Source of the DNA: Beggiatoa leptomitoformis
GTDB lineage: Bacteria > Pseudomonadota > Gammaproteobacteria > Beggiatoales > Beggiatoaceae
NCBI RefSeq assembly: GCF_001305575.3
Contig: NZ_CP012373.2
Span: 1,550,001 to 1,614,000, forward strand
DNA: 64,000 nt
Direction of reading: 5' to 3'
Each line of letters begins with the position of its first letter. Position 1 is the first letter of the stretch. This document shows, piece by piece, positions 46,392 through 55,815 of the stretch. A program made the translations under genes and the position numbers. Under the pieces are notes generated by a model. It was not told the origin of the DNA, ran no database searches, and worked only from the letters and a program-made list of their open reading frames with translations.

Positions 46392-46408
46392 ACGTTATAA
46401 TATAACGT
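46392..46408 (-). promoter_or_regulatory. Zur box upstream of znuA
   Basis: ACGTTATA-A-TATAACGT is a perfect palindrome around a central base. It matches the core of the gammaproteobacterial Zur operator (GTTATAATATAAC). It is 20 bases upstream of the znuA start codon, a position that suits zinc-dependent repression. Confidence 0.85.
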
Positions 46409-46641
46409 AGCTTACTCTACCATAAACACGCTAAAAAGTTGATAGTTTTTCTCTGAAAAAACACTTTCTGTACATATTTACCAAAAAAATTGTTTTCTAT
46501 TACAATAATAAGTATGTCAATAATGTGTATTCATGGTTTACATATGACTGACTAAATTTAGCCTGACAAATACGTACCCTCATGCTACTTTAATACTTAA
46601 CTCTCGTGTTTTTTTACCGCTTTTAATGACAAGGAAAATTC

Positions 46642-47595
46642 ATGTCCAAAACCGCTATTTTTCGCCTAGTTATAGGCTTTTTCCTCGCTTTCTGTCTCAA
46701 CAGTGTTTTTGCTGCAACCATTGCATCTGAAGAAGGTGTTATTACTGCTACTGCTGAAGGAACATCTCCTACAGTAGAAGATGAAATGGCAAGTGGCACA
46801 ACCGTTGGCACACCAACAACTATCGTCGTGTTAAGAGGCGGAAAACAATCTGTTCCCCTTAGTGTGAAATCACAACCTGTTATTTTTAAAGTAACTGATG
46901 AACATGGAAATCCTGTTTCAGGTGTTCATGTTAATTTCGCTTTACAACGTAATGGTAGCCCTGTTGCAAGCACTGGTTTAAGCAGTACAACAGGTGTGAG
47001 TAATGCAGGTGGGGTTGTATCAACCCGTGTGCAACCCACGACAGTGACAGGAGCATACACAGTTACCGCGATTGTCTCCGATAACCTGAGTTTAACAGCA
47101 AGTGCCACACTCAAAGTTACTGCCTCCTTACCCAGCTTAGGGAATGGTGCAGGTGTTGGCAGAGATGGTAAATCTGAACAGACAGGCAGCTTGTTTGGTG
47201 GTGGTTTCTCTGTCAATGACGGCGAGTTTGTGAAAAAAGGCAAACAAAAGCTTAGTGATAGCTGCTTAGTTCAAGGTATCATCACAACTGACAGTGCTGA
47301 TGTTGGTAAACAAGTCGATTTAATCGTTGTCGCTGCTTATGTCATCCCTGAATTGAATTTCAGCGCGTTTTTCGTGTTAGATGAAGTAAAAGGTGTTGTT
47401 GCATGGGATTTAGACATGGCAACATTAACCGCCTTTAAATCAGATGAAACATTAGAAGATAAACAAATTGTTACCATTTATGATGGTCAATTTGTGGCAA
47501 CAGGACAATTGCTAGTGTTCTACGGCTATCGTCTGCCCAATGGTAAAGTCGTGTTTAATGCAGAACAAGTGTTAGACATTACTATCGATCCTTAG
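46642..47595 (+). CDS. Exported Ig-like (Big-1 type) domain protein
   Basis: This 317-residue exported protein has a signal peptide (about 1-24, ending VFA). The middle (about 50-160) is a bacterial Ig-like domain: VIFKVTDEHGNPVSGVHVNF, then GVSNAGGVVSTRVQP and YTVTAIVSDNLSLTASATLKV. The C-terminal half (about 185-317) holds a conserved-looking beta-rich domain of unknown function. It could be a surface or periplasmic structural protein. It is a single-gene unit followed by a strong terminator. Confidence 0.75.
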   Translation: MSKTAIFRLVIGFFLAFCLNSVFAATIASEEGVITATAEGTSPTVEDEMASGTTVGTPTTIVVLRGGKQSVPLSVKSQPVIFKVTDEHGNPVSGVHVNFALQRNGSPVASTGLSSTTGVSNAGGVVSTRVQPTTVTGAYTVTAIVSDNLSLTASATLKVTASLPSLGNGAGVGRDGKSEQTGSLFGGGFSVNDGEFVKKGKQKLSDSCLVQGIITTDSADVGKQVDLIVVAAYVIPELNFSAFFVLDEVKGVVAWDLDMATLTAFKSDETLEDKQIVTIYDGQFVATGQLLVFYGYRLPNGKVVFNAEQVLDITIDP

Positions 47596-47613
47596 TTTTT
47601 TAGCGGTTTCTCC

Positions 47614-47650
47614 AACCCTAAGCATAAACAATATGCTTGGGGTTTTTTTA
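47614..47650 (+). terminator. Terminator after the Ig-like protein gene
   Basis: AACCC-AAGCATA pairs with TATGCTT-GGGGTT and is followed by T7. This is an intrinsic terminator; the hydrogenase-protease start codon lies just beyond it. Confidence 0.9.
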
Positions 47651-47669
47651 TCACAAACGACAGTACATC

Positions 47670-48305
47670 ATGACAACACCAACAATTTTAATCTTAGGGA
47701 TTGGTAATTTACTTTGGGCAGATGAAGGTTTTGGTGTACGCACCGTTGATTTTTTATACCGACATTATCAATTTCCGCCCCACGTGCAGCTAATGGATGG
47801 TGGTACACAAGGTTTATATTTACTCAGCTATATTCAAGCAGTAGAGAAATTGCTGATTTTTGATGCGATTGATTATGGGTTACCCGCAGGCACAATTAAA
47901 GAAGTTTTAAACGATGATGTGCCTCGCTTTATGGGCGCGAAGAAAATGAGTTTGCACCAAACAGGCTTTCAAGAAGTGTTAGCAGCAGCCCAATTTACCA
48001 ATCAATACCCAAAGGAAGTTGTATTATTAGGCGTACAACCCTTACAACTAGATGATTACGGCGGGAGTTTAACCCCCTTAATTAAGGCACAAATGCCCAC
48101 GATTATTGACCTAGCTTTGCACCATTTAAACCGCTGGGGTATCGCTACAGCCCCCCGTATTCCACCGCTTACCGCCCAAGCAGGGCTTAGTGAAGGTGCA
48201 TTAGCCATTGAACGTTATGAAGCTGAACGCCCCGCCGCGCATTTCGCCTGTCGCATTGGCGATGCACGCATATTGAATCAACACTTGCCTGATAGCAATG
48301 ACTGA
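47670..48305 (+). CDS. Hydrogenase maturation protease, HupD/HyaD type
   Basis: This 211-residue endopeptidase clips the C-terminal tail of the [NiFe]-hydrogenase large subunit after nickel insertion. The signatures are GIGNLLWADEGFGVRTVDFL, with the nickel-binding glutamate, LMDGGTQGLYLLSYI and LLIFDAIDYG, plus the histidine in MSLHQTGFQE. The ATG at 47670 is used; an in-frame start inside the terminator is rejected. The C terminus is longer than in E. coli HyaD. No hydrogenase structural gene is in the window. The end overlaps the regulator by 8 bases. Confidence 0.9.
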   Translation: MTTPTILILGIGNLLWADEGFGVRTVDFLYRHYQFPPHVQLMDGGTQGLYLLSYIQAVEKLLIFDAIDYGLPAGTIKEVLNDDVPRFMGAKKMSLHQTGFQEVLAAAQFTNQYPKEVVLLGVQPLQLDDYGGSLTPLIKAQMPTIIDLALHHLNRWGIATAPRIPPLTAQAGLSEGALAIERYEAERPAAHFACRIGDARILNQHLPDSND

Positions 48306-49707
48306 TATACAAATCTTACTGATTGAAGATGAACACTTATTTGCTAAAGCTGTCCGTAAACGCCTAGAAAGAGAAGGGTTTCACTGTCATGTGGTTGATA
48401 CCCTTAGCGCGGCAACTGCCTATTGTTTATCTCAGCCTATCCACTTAATTTTACTAGATATGCGTTTGCCTGATGGTTCAGGTTTAGATTTTTTACGTGA
48501 TTTACGCGAAGAGTATCACCTAGATACCACTGTTATTGTGCTAACCGCCTTTGGGGAGTTAGAAGATGCAGTGACTGCAATGAAATTACACGCCCTAGAC
48601 TATTTAAAAAAACCTATTGATTTAGATACATTAGTTACAACAATCAACAAGTTTTTAGATAAAACAGTCCTGACCAAACAACTACAATATTCATCAACGG
48701 CTTCTACTGAAGTAGTGCAACTCTTAGGTAACAGCCTCGCACTACACAAAGTACGCCAACAAATTGCCCGTATTAGCACCCTTACCTCGCAAACAGAAAA
48801 TAACCCACCGAATATCCTAATTTTAGGTGAAACAGGCACTGGAAAAGACGTTTGCGCCCATCTCCTTCATCATGCCAGCCAACGGGCAACCCGTCCTTTT
48901 GTGCATGTTGATTGTGCAACATTACCCGCTGATTTAATTGAAGCTGAATTATTCGGACACGAAAAAGGCGCGTACACCCACGCCCATACAACACGCAAAG
49001 GCTTGATTGAAACCGCAGAAGATGGAACTTTATTTTTAGATGAAGTAGGAGAACTCCCCTTAGAACTACAAACAAAACTGCTCGCTGTGTTAGGGCGGCG
49101 AATGGTACGTCGTTTAGGCAGTACACAAGAACGCTACACAGGCGCATGGTTCATCACAGCAACGCATCGCCCTCTAATGCAATGGGTAGAAGAAGGCAAA
49201 TTTCGGGCAGATTTATATTACCGTCTTAACACATTAACCATAGAATTACCGCCCTTACGCACTTGTGATAACGACAGTTTAGTACTCGCCCAACATTTCG
49301 CCCAACAGACAGCACAACGTTACGGCTTACCATCCCCGTCGTTCTCTCCTGAACTATGTGAGCAAATTCAACAAGCAGAATGGCGTGGCAATGTGCGAGA
49401 ATTACGACATTATATAGAACGTGCGGTATTACTCAGCGAAAATGGTTCGCTTGCGCTACATGGATTACAAACACGCATAGACGCTATGATGCCAACCGTT
49501 ACAGAACCACTAACAATAACCAGTCATTCCCTAACCTTAGAGCAAGCCGAACGACTATTAATAGAACAAGCCTTAGCAAAAACGGCTGGTAATGTCTCAC
49601 AAGCCGCACGTTTACTGGGGATTACCCGTATGGCATTACGTTATCGACTACAAAAACATGGACTAAAAGCACAAGATAACGATGAACTACCCACAGATAC
49701 CGATTGA
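48298..49707 (+). CDS. NtrC-type response regulator with GAYTHA loop
   Basis: This 469-residue response regulator has a receiver domain with the phosphoacceptor D54 (LILLDMRLPDGSG), an AAA+ domain (Walker A GETGTGKD, Walker B GTLFLDEVGELP, arginine fingers in FRADLYYRLN) and a C-terminal Fis-type helix-turn-helix (AGNVSQAARLLGITRMALRY). The loop that contacts sigma-54 normally reads GAFTGA, but here it is GAYTHA (48967-48984). It overlaps the hydrogenase protease gene, which suggests a HupR/HoxA-like role in hydrogenase control. No cognate kinase adjoins. Confidence 0.92.
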   Translation: MTDIQILLIEDEHLFAKAVRKRLEREGFHCHVVDTLSAATAYCLSQPIHLILLDMRLPDGSGLDFLRDLREEYHLDTTVIVLTAFGELEDAVTAMKLHALDYLKKPIDLDTLVTTINKFLDKTVLTKQLQYSSTASTEVVQLLGNSLALHKVRQQIARISTLTSQTENNPPNILILGETGTGKDVCAHLLHHASQRATRPFVHVDCATLPADLIEAELFGHEKGAYTHAHTTRKGLIETAEDGTLFLDEVGELPLELQTKLLAVLGRRMVRRLGSTQERYTGAWFITATHRPLMQWVEEGKFRADLYYRLNTLTIELPPLRTCDNDSLVLAQHFAQQTAQRYGLPSPSFSPELCEQIQQAEWRGNVRELRHYIERAVLLSENGSLALHGLQTRIDAMMPTVTEPLTITSHSLTLEQAERLLIEQALAKTAGNVSQAARLLGITRMALRYRLQKHGLKAQDNDELPTDTD

Positions 49708-49773
49708 TATAGGCAAAAAACTAATTTTTTGACCTTTTTTTATTTACCGCTACGAAATTTTACTATTACTATC

Positions 49774-50352
49774 ATGTCACTTCCTAAACCGCCTGTTACT
49801 CGCCAACTATTACACACCCGTAGAATTGAATGTTGTGGTTATCATCGTGAAGATGGTCTATGGGATATTGAAGCCTATTTAATTGATACAAAAAGCTATT
49901 CTTTTCCGAATAAATTTCGTGATAGCATTCAAGCTGGTGAACCCTTACACGCATTGGGTTTGCGGCTCACATTAGATGATAACTTATTGATTCATGAAGC
50001 AACAGCTATCATTGATGCCTCACCATTTGCCGTTTGTCCAGAAATAACCCCCCGTTTTGCCTTACTAAAAGGTTTACAGATTGCAACTGGCTGGAATAGA
50101 AAGGTAAAAAATTTATTAGGTGATATAAAAGGCTGTACGCACCTAGTCGAATTACTCGCACCATTAGCAACAACCGCCTATCAAACCATTTACGGCGCGA
50201 CAAAAGAAAAACGAGAACAAGAAATGGCAGAACATCCTGATAAAAAGCCTGCATTATTAGATTCTTGTCATGCACTAGACTGCAACGGCGTTGTGGTGAA
50301 AACATTTTTTCCTCGCTTTTATACAGGTGCGACAGATAAATATCAGGATTAA
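49774..50352 (+). CDS. DUF2889 family protein
   Basis: This 192-residue DUF2889 protein has the core LLHTRRIECCGYHREDGLWDIEAYLIDTKSY, PLHALGLRLTLDDNLLIHEA and KGCTHLVELLAPLATTAYQT. The function of the family is unknown. The ATG at 49774 is preferred because family similarity begins near TRQLLHTRRIE. It ends two bases before the convergent mechanosensitive channel gene. Confidence 0.88.
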   Translation: MSLPKPPVTRQLLHTRRIECCGYHREDGLWDIEAYLIDTKSYSFPNKFRDSIQAGEPLHALGLRLTLDDNLLIHEATAIIDASPFAVCPEITPRFALLKGLQIATGWNRKVKNLLGDIKGCTHLVELLAPLATTAYQTIYGATKEKREQEMAEHPDKKPALLDSCHALDCNGVVVKTFFPRFYTGATDKYQD

Positions 50353-50354
50353 TA

Positions 50355-53354
50355 TCAAGTAAGTTCTTTAACATGAATATCTTGTTGCGGATAAGGAAAG
50401 GTTATACCTGCCGCTTTAAAGTTATCCCATAAAGCAAATAACAACAAATCGCGTGTCGTAAACGATGAGCCTGTTTGCAAATTAATATGATAATCAATCC
50501 GAAAGTTTACGAAATAATCCGAAAATTCCCATAATGTAACGATAGGTGCGGGGTCTGCTAAAATATTCGGAATATTACTTAATGTACTCAGAATAATTTC
50601 TTTTGCCTGATGCGGATTATCGTCATAACTCACACCAATATAGAGCGTAATCCGTAGTAGATGGTCGCTATGTGTCCAATTAATAAATGCACTGGAAATT
50701 AACTGCGAATTAGGTACGATAACATCTTGTTTATTCCAAGTTTTAATCGTAATAGACCGAATGCCTAACTTAGTGACTGTCCCCTCATAATTATCCCCAA
50801 TGTTGACAATGTCCCCTGTACGCAAAGGTCTTTCTATCAACAATAAAATACCGCTAAAAAAATTGTTGGCGATATTTTGTAAACCCAACCCAACCCCAAC
50901 CCCTAATGCCCCTGCAAAGACGGCAAAAGTAGTTAAGTCTATGCCCATGACCTGCAAACCCAATAATAAACCAACAATTAATACAACATATTGGGTAAAA
51001 ACTGACAGACTATTGCGAACCCCTAAATCGATAATATTGACGTAAATCCAGCGATAAGTAACGCGCCGTATCCACCCGCCAAACCAGAAAACAAACCAAA
51101 GCGTTACACCTGCGAGTAATAAGTTTTTTAAAGTAAAAGTAATGCCAAAAATGTTCAGCGTATAATTTGCTAATCGCTGTATTCCATCCTCCATAGCAAC
51201 ATCATTTAACCATCCATTTAACCAAAAAAAGCTGGTGACAGTGCTAATTGCGAGAGCGATTCCTAACAAGCGATGAAACAGTGGAATAATATCTTGTGTC
51301 CACAACAAACCATTTTGGCTGTATTTAAGTGCATAGTTTTTCCACAGATAAATAATATCTTCAAGTCCACCTTGTAAAATAAGCCAACCCGTCAACACTA
51401 AGCCCAATACACTTAAACTCGCGGCAACATACCAGCCTAAATTAATATAACCAACAAGCCCTAATAAACTAACGGTAATAATTGTTAAAGGAATCAACAA
51501 ACTAATAAAACGGATTACGAATAGCCAATGATTTTTTAAAGCTGCTTTTTCCTCCAAAAAATGAAGTGTTTGCCGACGAATCATCATGATAGGAATAACC
51601 GTTAGCGATAAAAACAACATGAATAATGTATCTATCCATGCCGTAATACCGCTATCAATATCAATGAGATGCGCTAATGCAGTGATAACTACAAATAAAC
51701 CTGTTACCATAATAACCCAACGTAAATTACGGTAAAGTCTTTGATTTTCTGGGGGAATAACCTCTTTTTCTGCGAGGAGTAACCACGCTAAATTTAACGG
51801 TATTTTGACGACTAGCCATGGAAAAATCAGAATAAACGCAAAAAGCGTGCTGGTTAAATTGGGCTGGGCAATCCAAATAAATAGAGTAAATAATCCACTA
51901 AAAGCAATACTATACGCATTTTTATTAAGTAACCGTAAAAGGGTTAAGAAGGTATCAATGGCAAAACTATGTTCTGCCATGCTTTCTAATTGTTGGAATA
52001 AGTGCGTTAAGTAACGACGCAAGCCAATAAAAAATAATAACCAAGCTAAAATTCCAATACTTATCATACTCCAACGATTTTCAGGAATAGATTCCGCCGT
52101 ATGTTTGAAATTTAATAAAGTTAGTTTTAATTGTTTCCAAAAAATAATGGGTACATCCGCAAAATCATTGCCTAATTTTTCCCAGCCCGTCATTGTTGAC
52201 GGTATGATGCGCCGTTTTAATAAAGTTTCTTTTACAATTTGTTTGTAAAGGGTTTCTGAATGTTCATAAACTTGTTTTATTTGGGTCAAAAGTGGCGGTA
52301 ATGCCATAATTTCAGACTGTAAACGTGTTTCTATGGTTTGTAAGGTGCTTAAAGTTTGTTGATATAACTGTTGGTCTTTTCCTGCTAAGGCTTCGCCCCG
52401 TTTTTGTAATAATGCTTGTTGCTGTTGAATAACAAGATGTTTATTCTTCAATAATGTTTGCATGTTACTCAATTCTGTATAAACTGTTTCTATATCCGAT
52501 AAATCATTAATATTTAATGATTTCTGCTGATTTAATTCCGACCAATGATTTAATAAAACGGCAATCTGTTCTAAACGCAGTGTTCTAGCAACCTTTTGTG
52601 TTTGCTCATCTACATCTTGTAATTGTCCATTCAACAGCTCACGTTGCCATGATTTACCTTCATCTTGTAATGTATCTAGCTGTTTTTGCAATTCTTCAGA
52701 TTTAGTGACGTAATATTGTTGTTGCTGTTCAATTTGTACAGAAAGTTGTTGCCGACTTTGTTGGTTATAAACATCCATTAAAACAGAAAAGCGTTGCGTC
52801 ATTAATTTGGAAAACTGTTCGGCAACTTCCAAATGTTTTTGTGCAATATCCAATTGCTGTTTAATCAAGTCAATTATCTGGGCTTGCAATTGGATGTCAT
52901 CTGTTAATTCACTGATTTGTTGGTTTTTAATAACCCGTAGTTCTGTATCCACCACTTGCTGATTCAATGAATCTAGTTTTGTTTGTTGGGTTTGTTGTTC
53001 TAACTCTTTCTTTTTTAAAGTATCACTCAAATTTTGTATTGCTATATTGCGCTTTTCCCATGCTAGTTTAGCTTCTTGTTGAGCTAAATCAGCTTCTTGT
53101 AAATATTTTTCTGTAATAACGGTGGTTTCTATTGTGACTTTAACAGTCGCCCAGAGGCTTTCTTGTTCATTAAACTGTTGGGTTGTTACTTGCAACGCTT
53201 CTTGTTCAAGTTGAACCGCTCTTTTACGCTCTTCTAAAAGCTGTTCTATCGAATGCGGTGGAAGGGTACTTGCGGGTGGGGGGGATTCTGCAAAACCAAG
53301 TGTGCAGATAATCCAAAGACTGAGAATAAGAAAGATATTTTTAAAAAATAACAT
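50355..53354 (-). CDS. MscK/MscM-type mechanosensitive channel
   Basis: This large mechanosensitive channel has 999 residues: a signal peptide, a long periplasmic coiled-coil domain (about 25-400), around 11 membrane helices (about 430-800) and the C-terminal MscS domain. The pore helix contains VFAGALGVGVGLGLQNIANN, followed by FFSGILLLIERPLRTGDIV and PNSQLISSAFINWT. The layout matches the MscK (KefA)/MscM group, which opens under hypo-osmotic stress. Confidence 0.92.
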   Translation of the reverse strand: MLFFKNIFLILSLWIICTLGFAESPPPASTLPPHSIEQLLEERKRAVQLEQEALQVTTQQFNEQESLWATVKVTIETTVITEKYLQEADLAQQEAKLAWEKRNIAIQNLSDTLKKKELEQQTQQTKLDSLNQQVVDTELRVIKNQQISELTDDIQLQAQIIDLIKQQLDIAQKHLEVAEQFSKLMTQRFSVLMDVYNQQSRQQLSVQIEQQQQYYVTKSEELQKQLDTLQDEGKSWQRELLNGQLQDVDEQTQKVARTLRLEQIAVLLNHWSELNQQKSLNINDLSDIETVYTELSNMQTLLKNKHLVIQQQQALLQKRGEALAGKDQQLYQQTLSTLQTIETRLQSEIMALPPLLTQIKQVYEHSETLYKQIVKETLLKRRIIPSTMTGWEKLGNDFADVPIIFWKQLKLTLLNFKHTAESIPENRWSMISIGILAWLLFFIGLRRYLTHLFQQLESMAEHSFAIDTFLTLLRLLNKNAYSIAFSGLFTLFIWIAQPNLTSTLFAFILIFPWLVVKIPLNLAWLLLAEKEVIPPENQRLYRNLRWVIMVTGLFVVITALAHLIDIDSGITAWIDTLFMLFLSLTVIPIMMIRRQTLHFLEEKAALKNHWLFVIRFISLLIPLTIITVSLLGLVGYINLGWYVAASLSVLGLVLTGWLILQGGLEDIIYLWKNYALKYSQNGLLWTQDIIPLFHRLLGIALAISTVTSFFWLNGWLNDVAMEDGIQRLANYTLNIFGITFTLKNLLLAGVTLWFVFWFGGWIRRVTYRWIYVNIIDLGVRNSLSVFTQYVVLIVGLLLGLQVMGIDLTTFAVFAGALGVGVGLGLQNIANNFFSGILLLIERPLRTGDIVNIGDNYEGTVTKLGIRSITIKTWNKQDVIVPNSQLISSAFINWTHSDHLLRITLYIGVSYDDNPHQAKEIILSTLSNIPNILADPAPIVTLWEFSDYFVNFRIDYHINLQTGSSFTTRDLLLFALWDNFKAAGITFPYPQQDIHVKELT

Positions 53355-53688
53355 TTTGTAATGTTCTTGTGAATTTATGTGGATGCCACATTATCGCTGG
53401 TGACCATCCGTATTGAATAGACATAAACAGTCTATATGGCAACTTAGCAAGGATAGCAAGGAAGGGATTGAAGATAAGGGGGGGGAGGAGTAGGCTATAC
53501 GATCAATTTCGATAGCTGTTTATCAGCATCATATTACGAATTACAGATGAATCTAGTATGAATCGAAAAAATGACGATTTCATGACTACAATTCTTTTGT
53601 CGTGGTTTGTCCCGCCTGTTGTATCACATACCCTCTTCCGTTTGCATCGTATGTAAACAGGCTTTTTATTCAAAAGGAAATATTCTCC
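53355..53688. other. Intergenic region between mechanosensitive channel and methyltransferase
   Basis: These 334 bases between divergent genes contain promoters that I cannot pin down. There is a G-rich stretch near 53480, but no open frame, repeat or tRNA is evident. Confidence 0.4.
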
Positions 53689-54399
53689 GTGATTCAACGA
53701 AAAATAACACAAGCACAAGCACTCGTTCATCAATCTGTTAGTAAAGTGATTGACGCGGGACGGGCGAACTTTGCGCGCAAAAAAATGACTAAGTCCTCTA
53801 AAACGATTCCCTCAAAATCCACTACTTTATTGCAATCCCCCTTTTTTTTATTTGCCCGCGAGATTTTACACAATCCACGTGCAATGGGTGCTGCTTGTCC
53901 TAGTTCGCGGCATTTATCCCGTGCGTTAGCCAGTATGACACCCTTACAAGGGCAAGGATTAATTGTCGAATTAGGCGGTGGAACAGGTAAAGTAACCGAA
54001 GCATTATTAAAGCGTGGTATTCATCCTTCCCGTTTAGTGGTTGTTGAACGTTCTCCCGTTTTAGCCAATTATTTACGCAATCGCTTTCCCGAGCTGCGGA
54101 TTATTGAGGGCGATGCGATGCACTTACATGCGTTGTTAGGAACAGAACAAGTGGTTGATGCCATTGTTTCAGGATTACCATTACGTTCTTTACCTCAACA
54201 TGTCGTACACGTTATTTTAAAGCAAATTGATATTTGCTTGCAAAACAATGGGGTATTCGTGCAATTCACTTATGATTTAACAGGACGTACAACCCATTTA
54301 CCCCACCATTTTAAACGGGTTAATGCAAAAGTCGTTTGGAATAATTTACCGCCCGCTCGTGTAGATGCGTATCAACCAGCGCATACGAAACAAAACTAG
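53689..54399 (+). CDS. SAM-dependent methyltransferase (phospholipid N-methyltransferase-like)
   Basis: This class I methyltransferase has about 236 residues from the GTG at 53689, preceded by AAAGGAAA. After a basic N-terminal region the family features are PRAMGAACPSSRHLSRALAS, the SAM motif LIVELGGGTGKVTEALLKRG and VVVERSPVLANYL. This pattern fits PmtA-type or rRNA-dimethylase-like enzymes that methylate phospholipid head groups. A longer in-frame extension upstream has poor translation signals. Confidence 0.85.
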   Translation: MIQRKITQAQALVHQSVSKVIDAGRANFARKKMTKSSKTIPSKSTTLLQSPFFLFAREILHNPRAMGAACPSSRHLSRALASMTPLQGQGLIVELGGGTGKVTEALLKRGIHPSRLVVVERSPVLANYLRNRFPELRIIEGDAMHLHALLGTEQVVDAIVSGLPLRSLPQHVVHVILKQIDICLQNNGVFVQFTYDLTGRTTHLPHHFKRVNAKVVWNNLPPARVDAYQPAHTKQN

Positions 54400-54710
54400 C
54401 TTTACACCTATCAAATCCATTAAAGGTAAGTGCGAATTAATCAGCACTTACCTATAAAAACCATAGACGGCTTGCGAAAATAGCATAAATAACAAAGTTT
54501 CTAAAGATTATCTAAATCAGGATATTCCGCATTACCAAAACTTAAAGACAAAAAAATGCCTTTCAAAAATCATAGACCTTCCGCAAAAGTAGTATGGATA
54601 ACACCGCTTTTCTCTTAACCTATTTTTGCGAGCAGTCTATTTAGGGTTAAAAATCTACCCTCATCTATCGTACTATACGACTTTCTAACGACCACTTAAC
54701 TCTTATTCTC
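54400..54710. other. Intergenic region with diverged repeats
   Basis: These 311 bases have no gene. They hold the hairpin AGGTAAGTGC / GCACTTACCT (54424-54453), which probably ends the methyltransferase message. They also hold three related copies of a motif with consensus ATAGAC-N3-T-N-GC-AAAA-TAG at 54462, 54571 and, inverted, 54621-54640. Confidence 0.55.
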
Positions 54711-55610
54711 ATGCGTATTTCTCATTTTCACATATCCCCTTATGTGCTACTCACGCTATCCACTTTTTTTTGGGGTAGCAACATGGTTATTGGGCGTGCT
54801 GTTATGATGGACATGCCACCAATGGCATTGGCTTTCTGGCGTGGAATTGTTGGCTTATTAATACTATTGCCTTTTGCATGGCGGACTATGTATGCACAGC
54901 GTGCGTTAATCCGACAATCTTGGCATATTTTGCTTTTTTTAGGCGCATTAAGTGTTGGGGGATTTAACAGCTTTTTATATGTTGGATTGCAAACTACAAC
55001 CGCAACGAATGCCGCTATTTTGCAATCAAATATGCCGATTGTTATTATCGTATTAGGTTATTTTTGGTTTCGTCAGCGGGTGGCGCGTTACCAATTTCTA
55101 GGTATTTTAATTTCTACACTTGGAGTATTAGTAATTATTTGCCAAGGTAGCTGGCAAATGTTTATTACTTTTAGTTTTAATCAAGGGGATGTATGGGTAT
55201 TAGGTGCAGTGTTAATTTGGGCAGTTTACTCATTACTGCTACAGTGGCGACCGATGGAATTACACTGGCTTGGTTTTATGGGGTCTATTGTTTTACTAGG
55301 TGTTTTAGTAATGTTGCCCTTTTACCTATGGGAAATATATCATGCCCCAACATGGTCGCTCACGCCCGCAACAATGGGTAGCATTATCTACGTTGGCATT
55401 TTCCCTTTAATTGTTGCTTATATCTGTTGGAATCAGGCTATTTATGAACTGGGGGCGCAAAAAGCAGGACAATTTATTCACCTCATTCCCGTTTTTGGCA
55501 CTCTCCTATCACTGATATTTTTAGGCGAAAAGCTCCATTTCTATCATTTAATAGGCATTATTCTAGTTGTTATTGGGATTTATCTCGCTTTGTTTTGGCG
55601 TAAAGCCTAA
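54711..55610 (+). CDS. EamA/DMT family transporter
   Basis: This ten-helix drug/metabolite transporter has 299 residues. The two EamA repeats are visible: FFWGSNMVIGRAVMMDMPPM and GALSVGGFNSFLYVGLQ in the first, and VWVLGAVLIWAVYSLLLQW and GAQKAGQFIHLIPVFGTLLS in the second. The substrate is unknown; an exporter of amino acids or metabolites is possible. Confidence 0.88.
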   Translation: MRISHFHISPYVLLTLSTFFWGSNMVIGRAVMMDMPPMALAFWRGIVGLLILLPFAWRTMYAQRALIRQSWHILLFLGALSVGGFNSFLYVGLQTTTATNAAILQSNMPIVIIVLGYFWFRQRVARYQFLGILISTLGVLVIICQGSWQMFITFSFNQGDVWVLGAVLIWAVYSLLLQWRPMELHWLGFMGSIVLLGVLVMLPFYLWEIYHAPTWSLTPATMGSIIYVGIFPLIVAYICWNQAIYELGAQKAGQFIHLIPVFGTLLSLIFLGEKLHFYHLIGIILVVIGIYLALFWRKA

Positions 55611-55815
55611 CATTCCGATTTTACAGATTGTGAAAATAACGCGGATACCCCTTACAAACAGTGTTATCCGTTGTTTATCTCTTCTGATTAAAAACTGTCT
55701 GAATCAAGATTTCTAACGGTATCAATACCGCTATTTTGTATCCTGCTCAAGCCTAAAATTCTAAAGTAAACAATCACCACTACCCTACGATGTTTATTGC
55801 TACCCATCACTGTAT

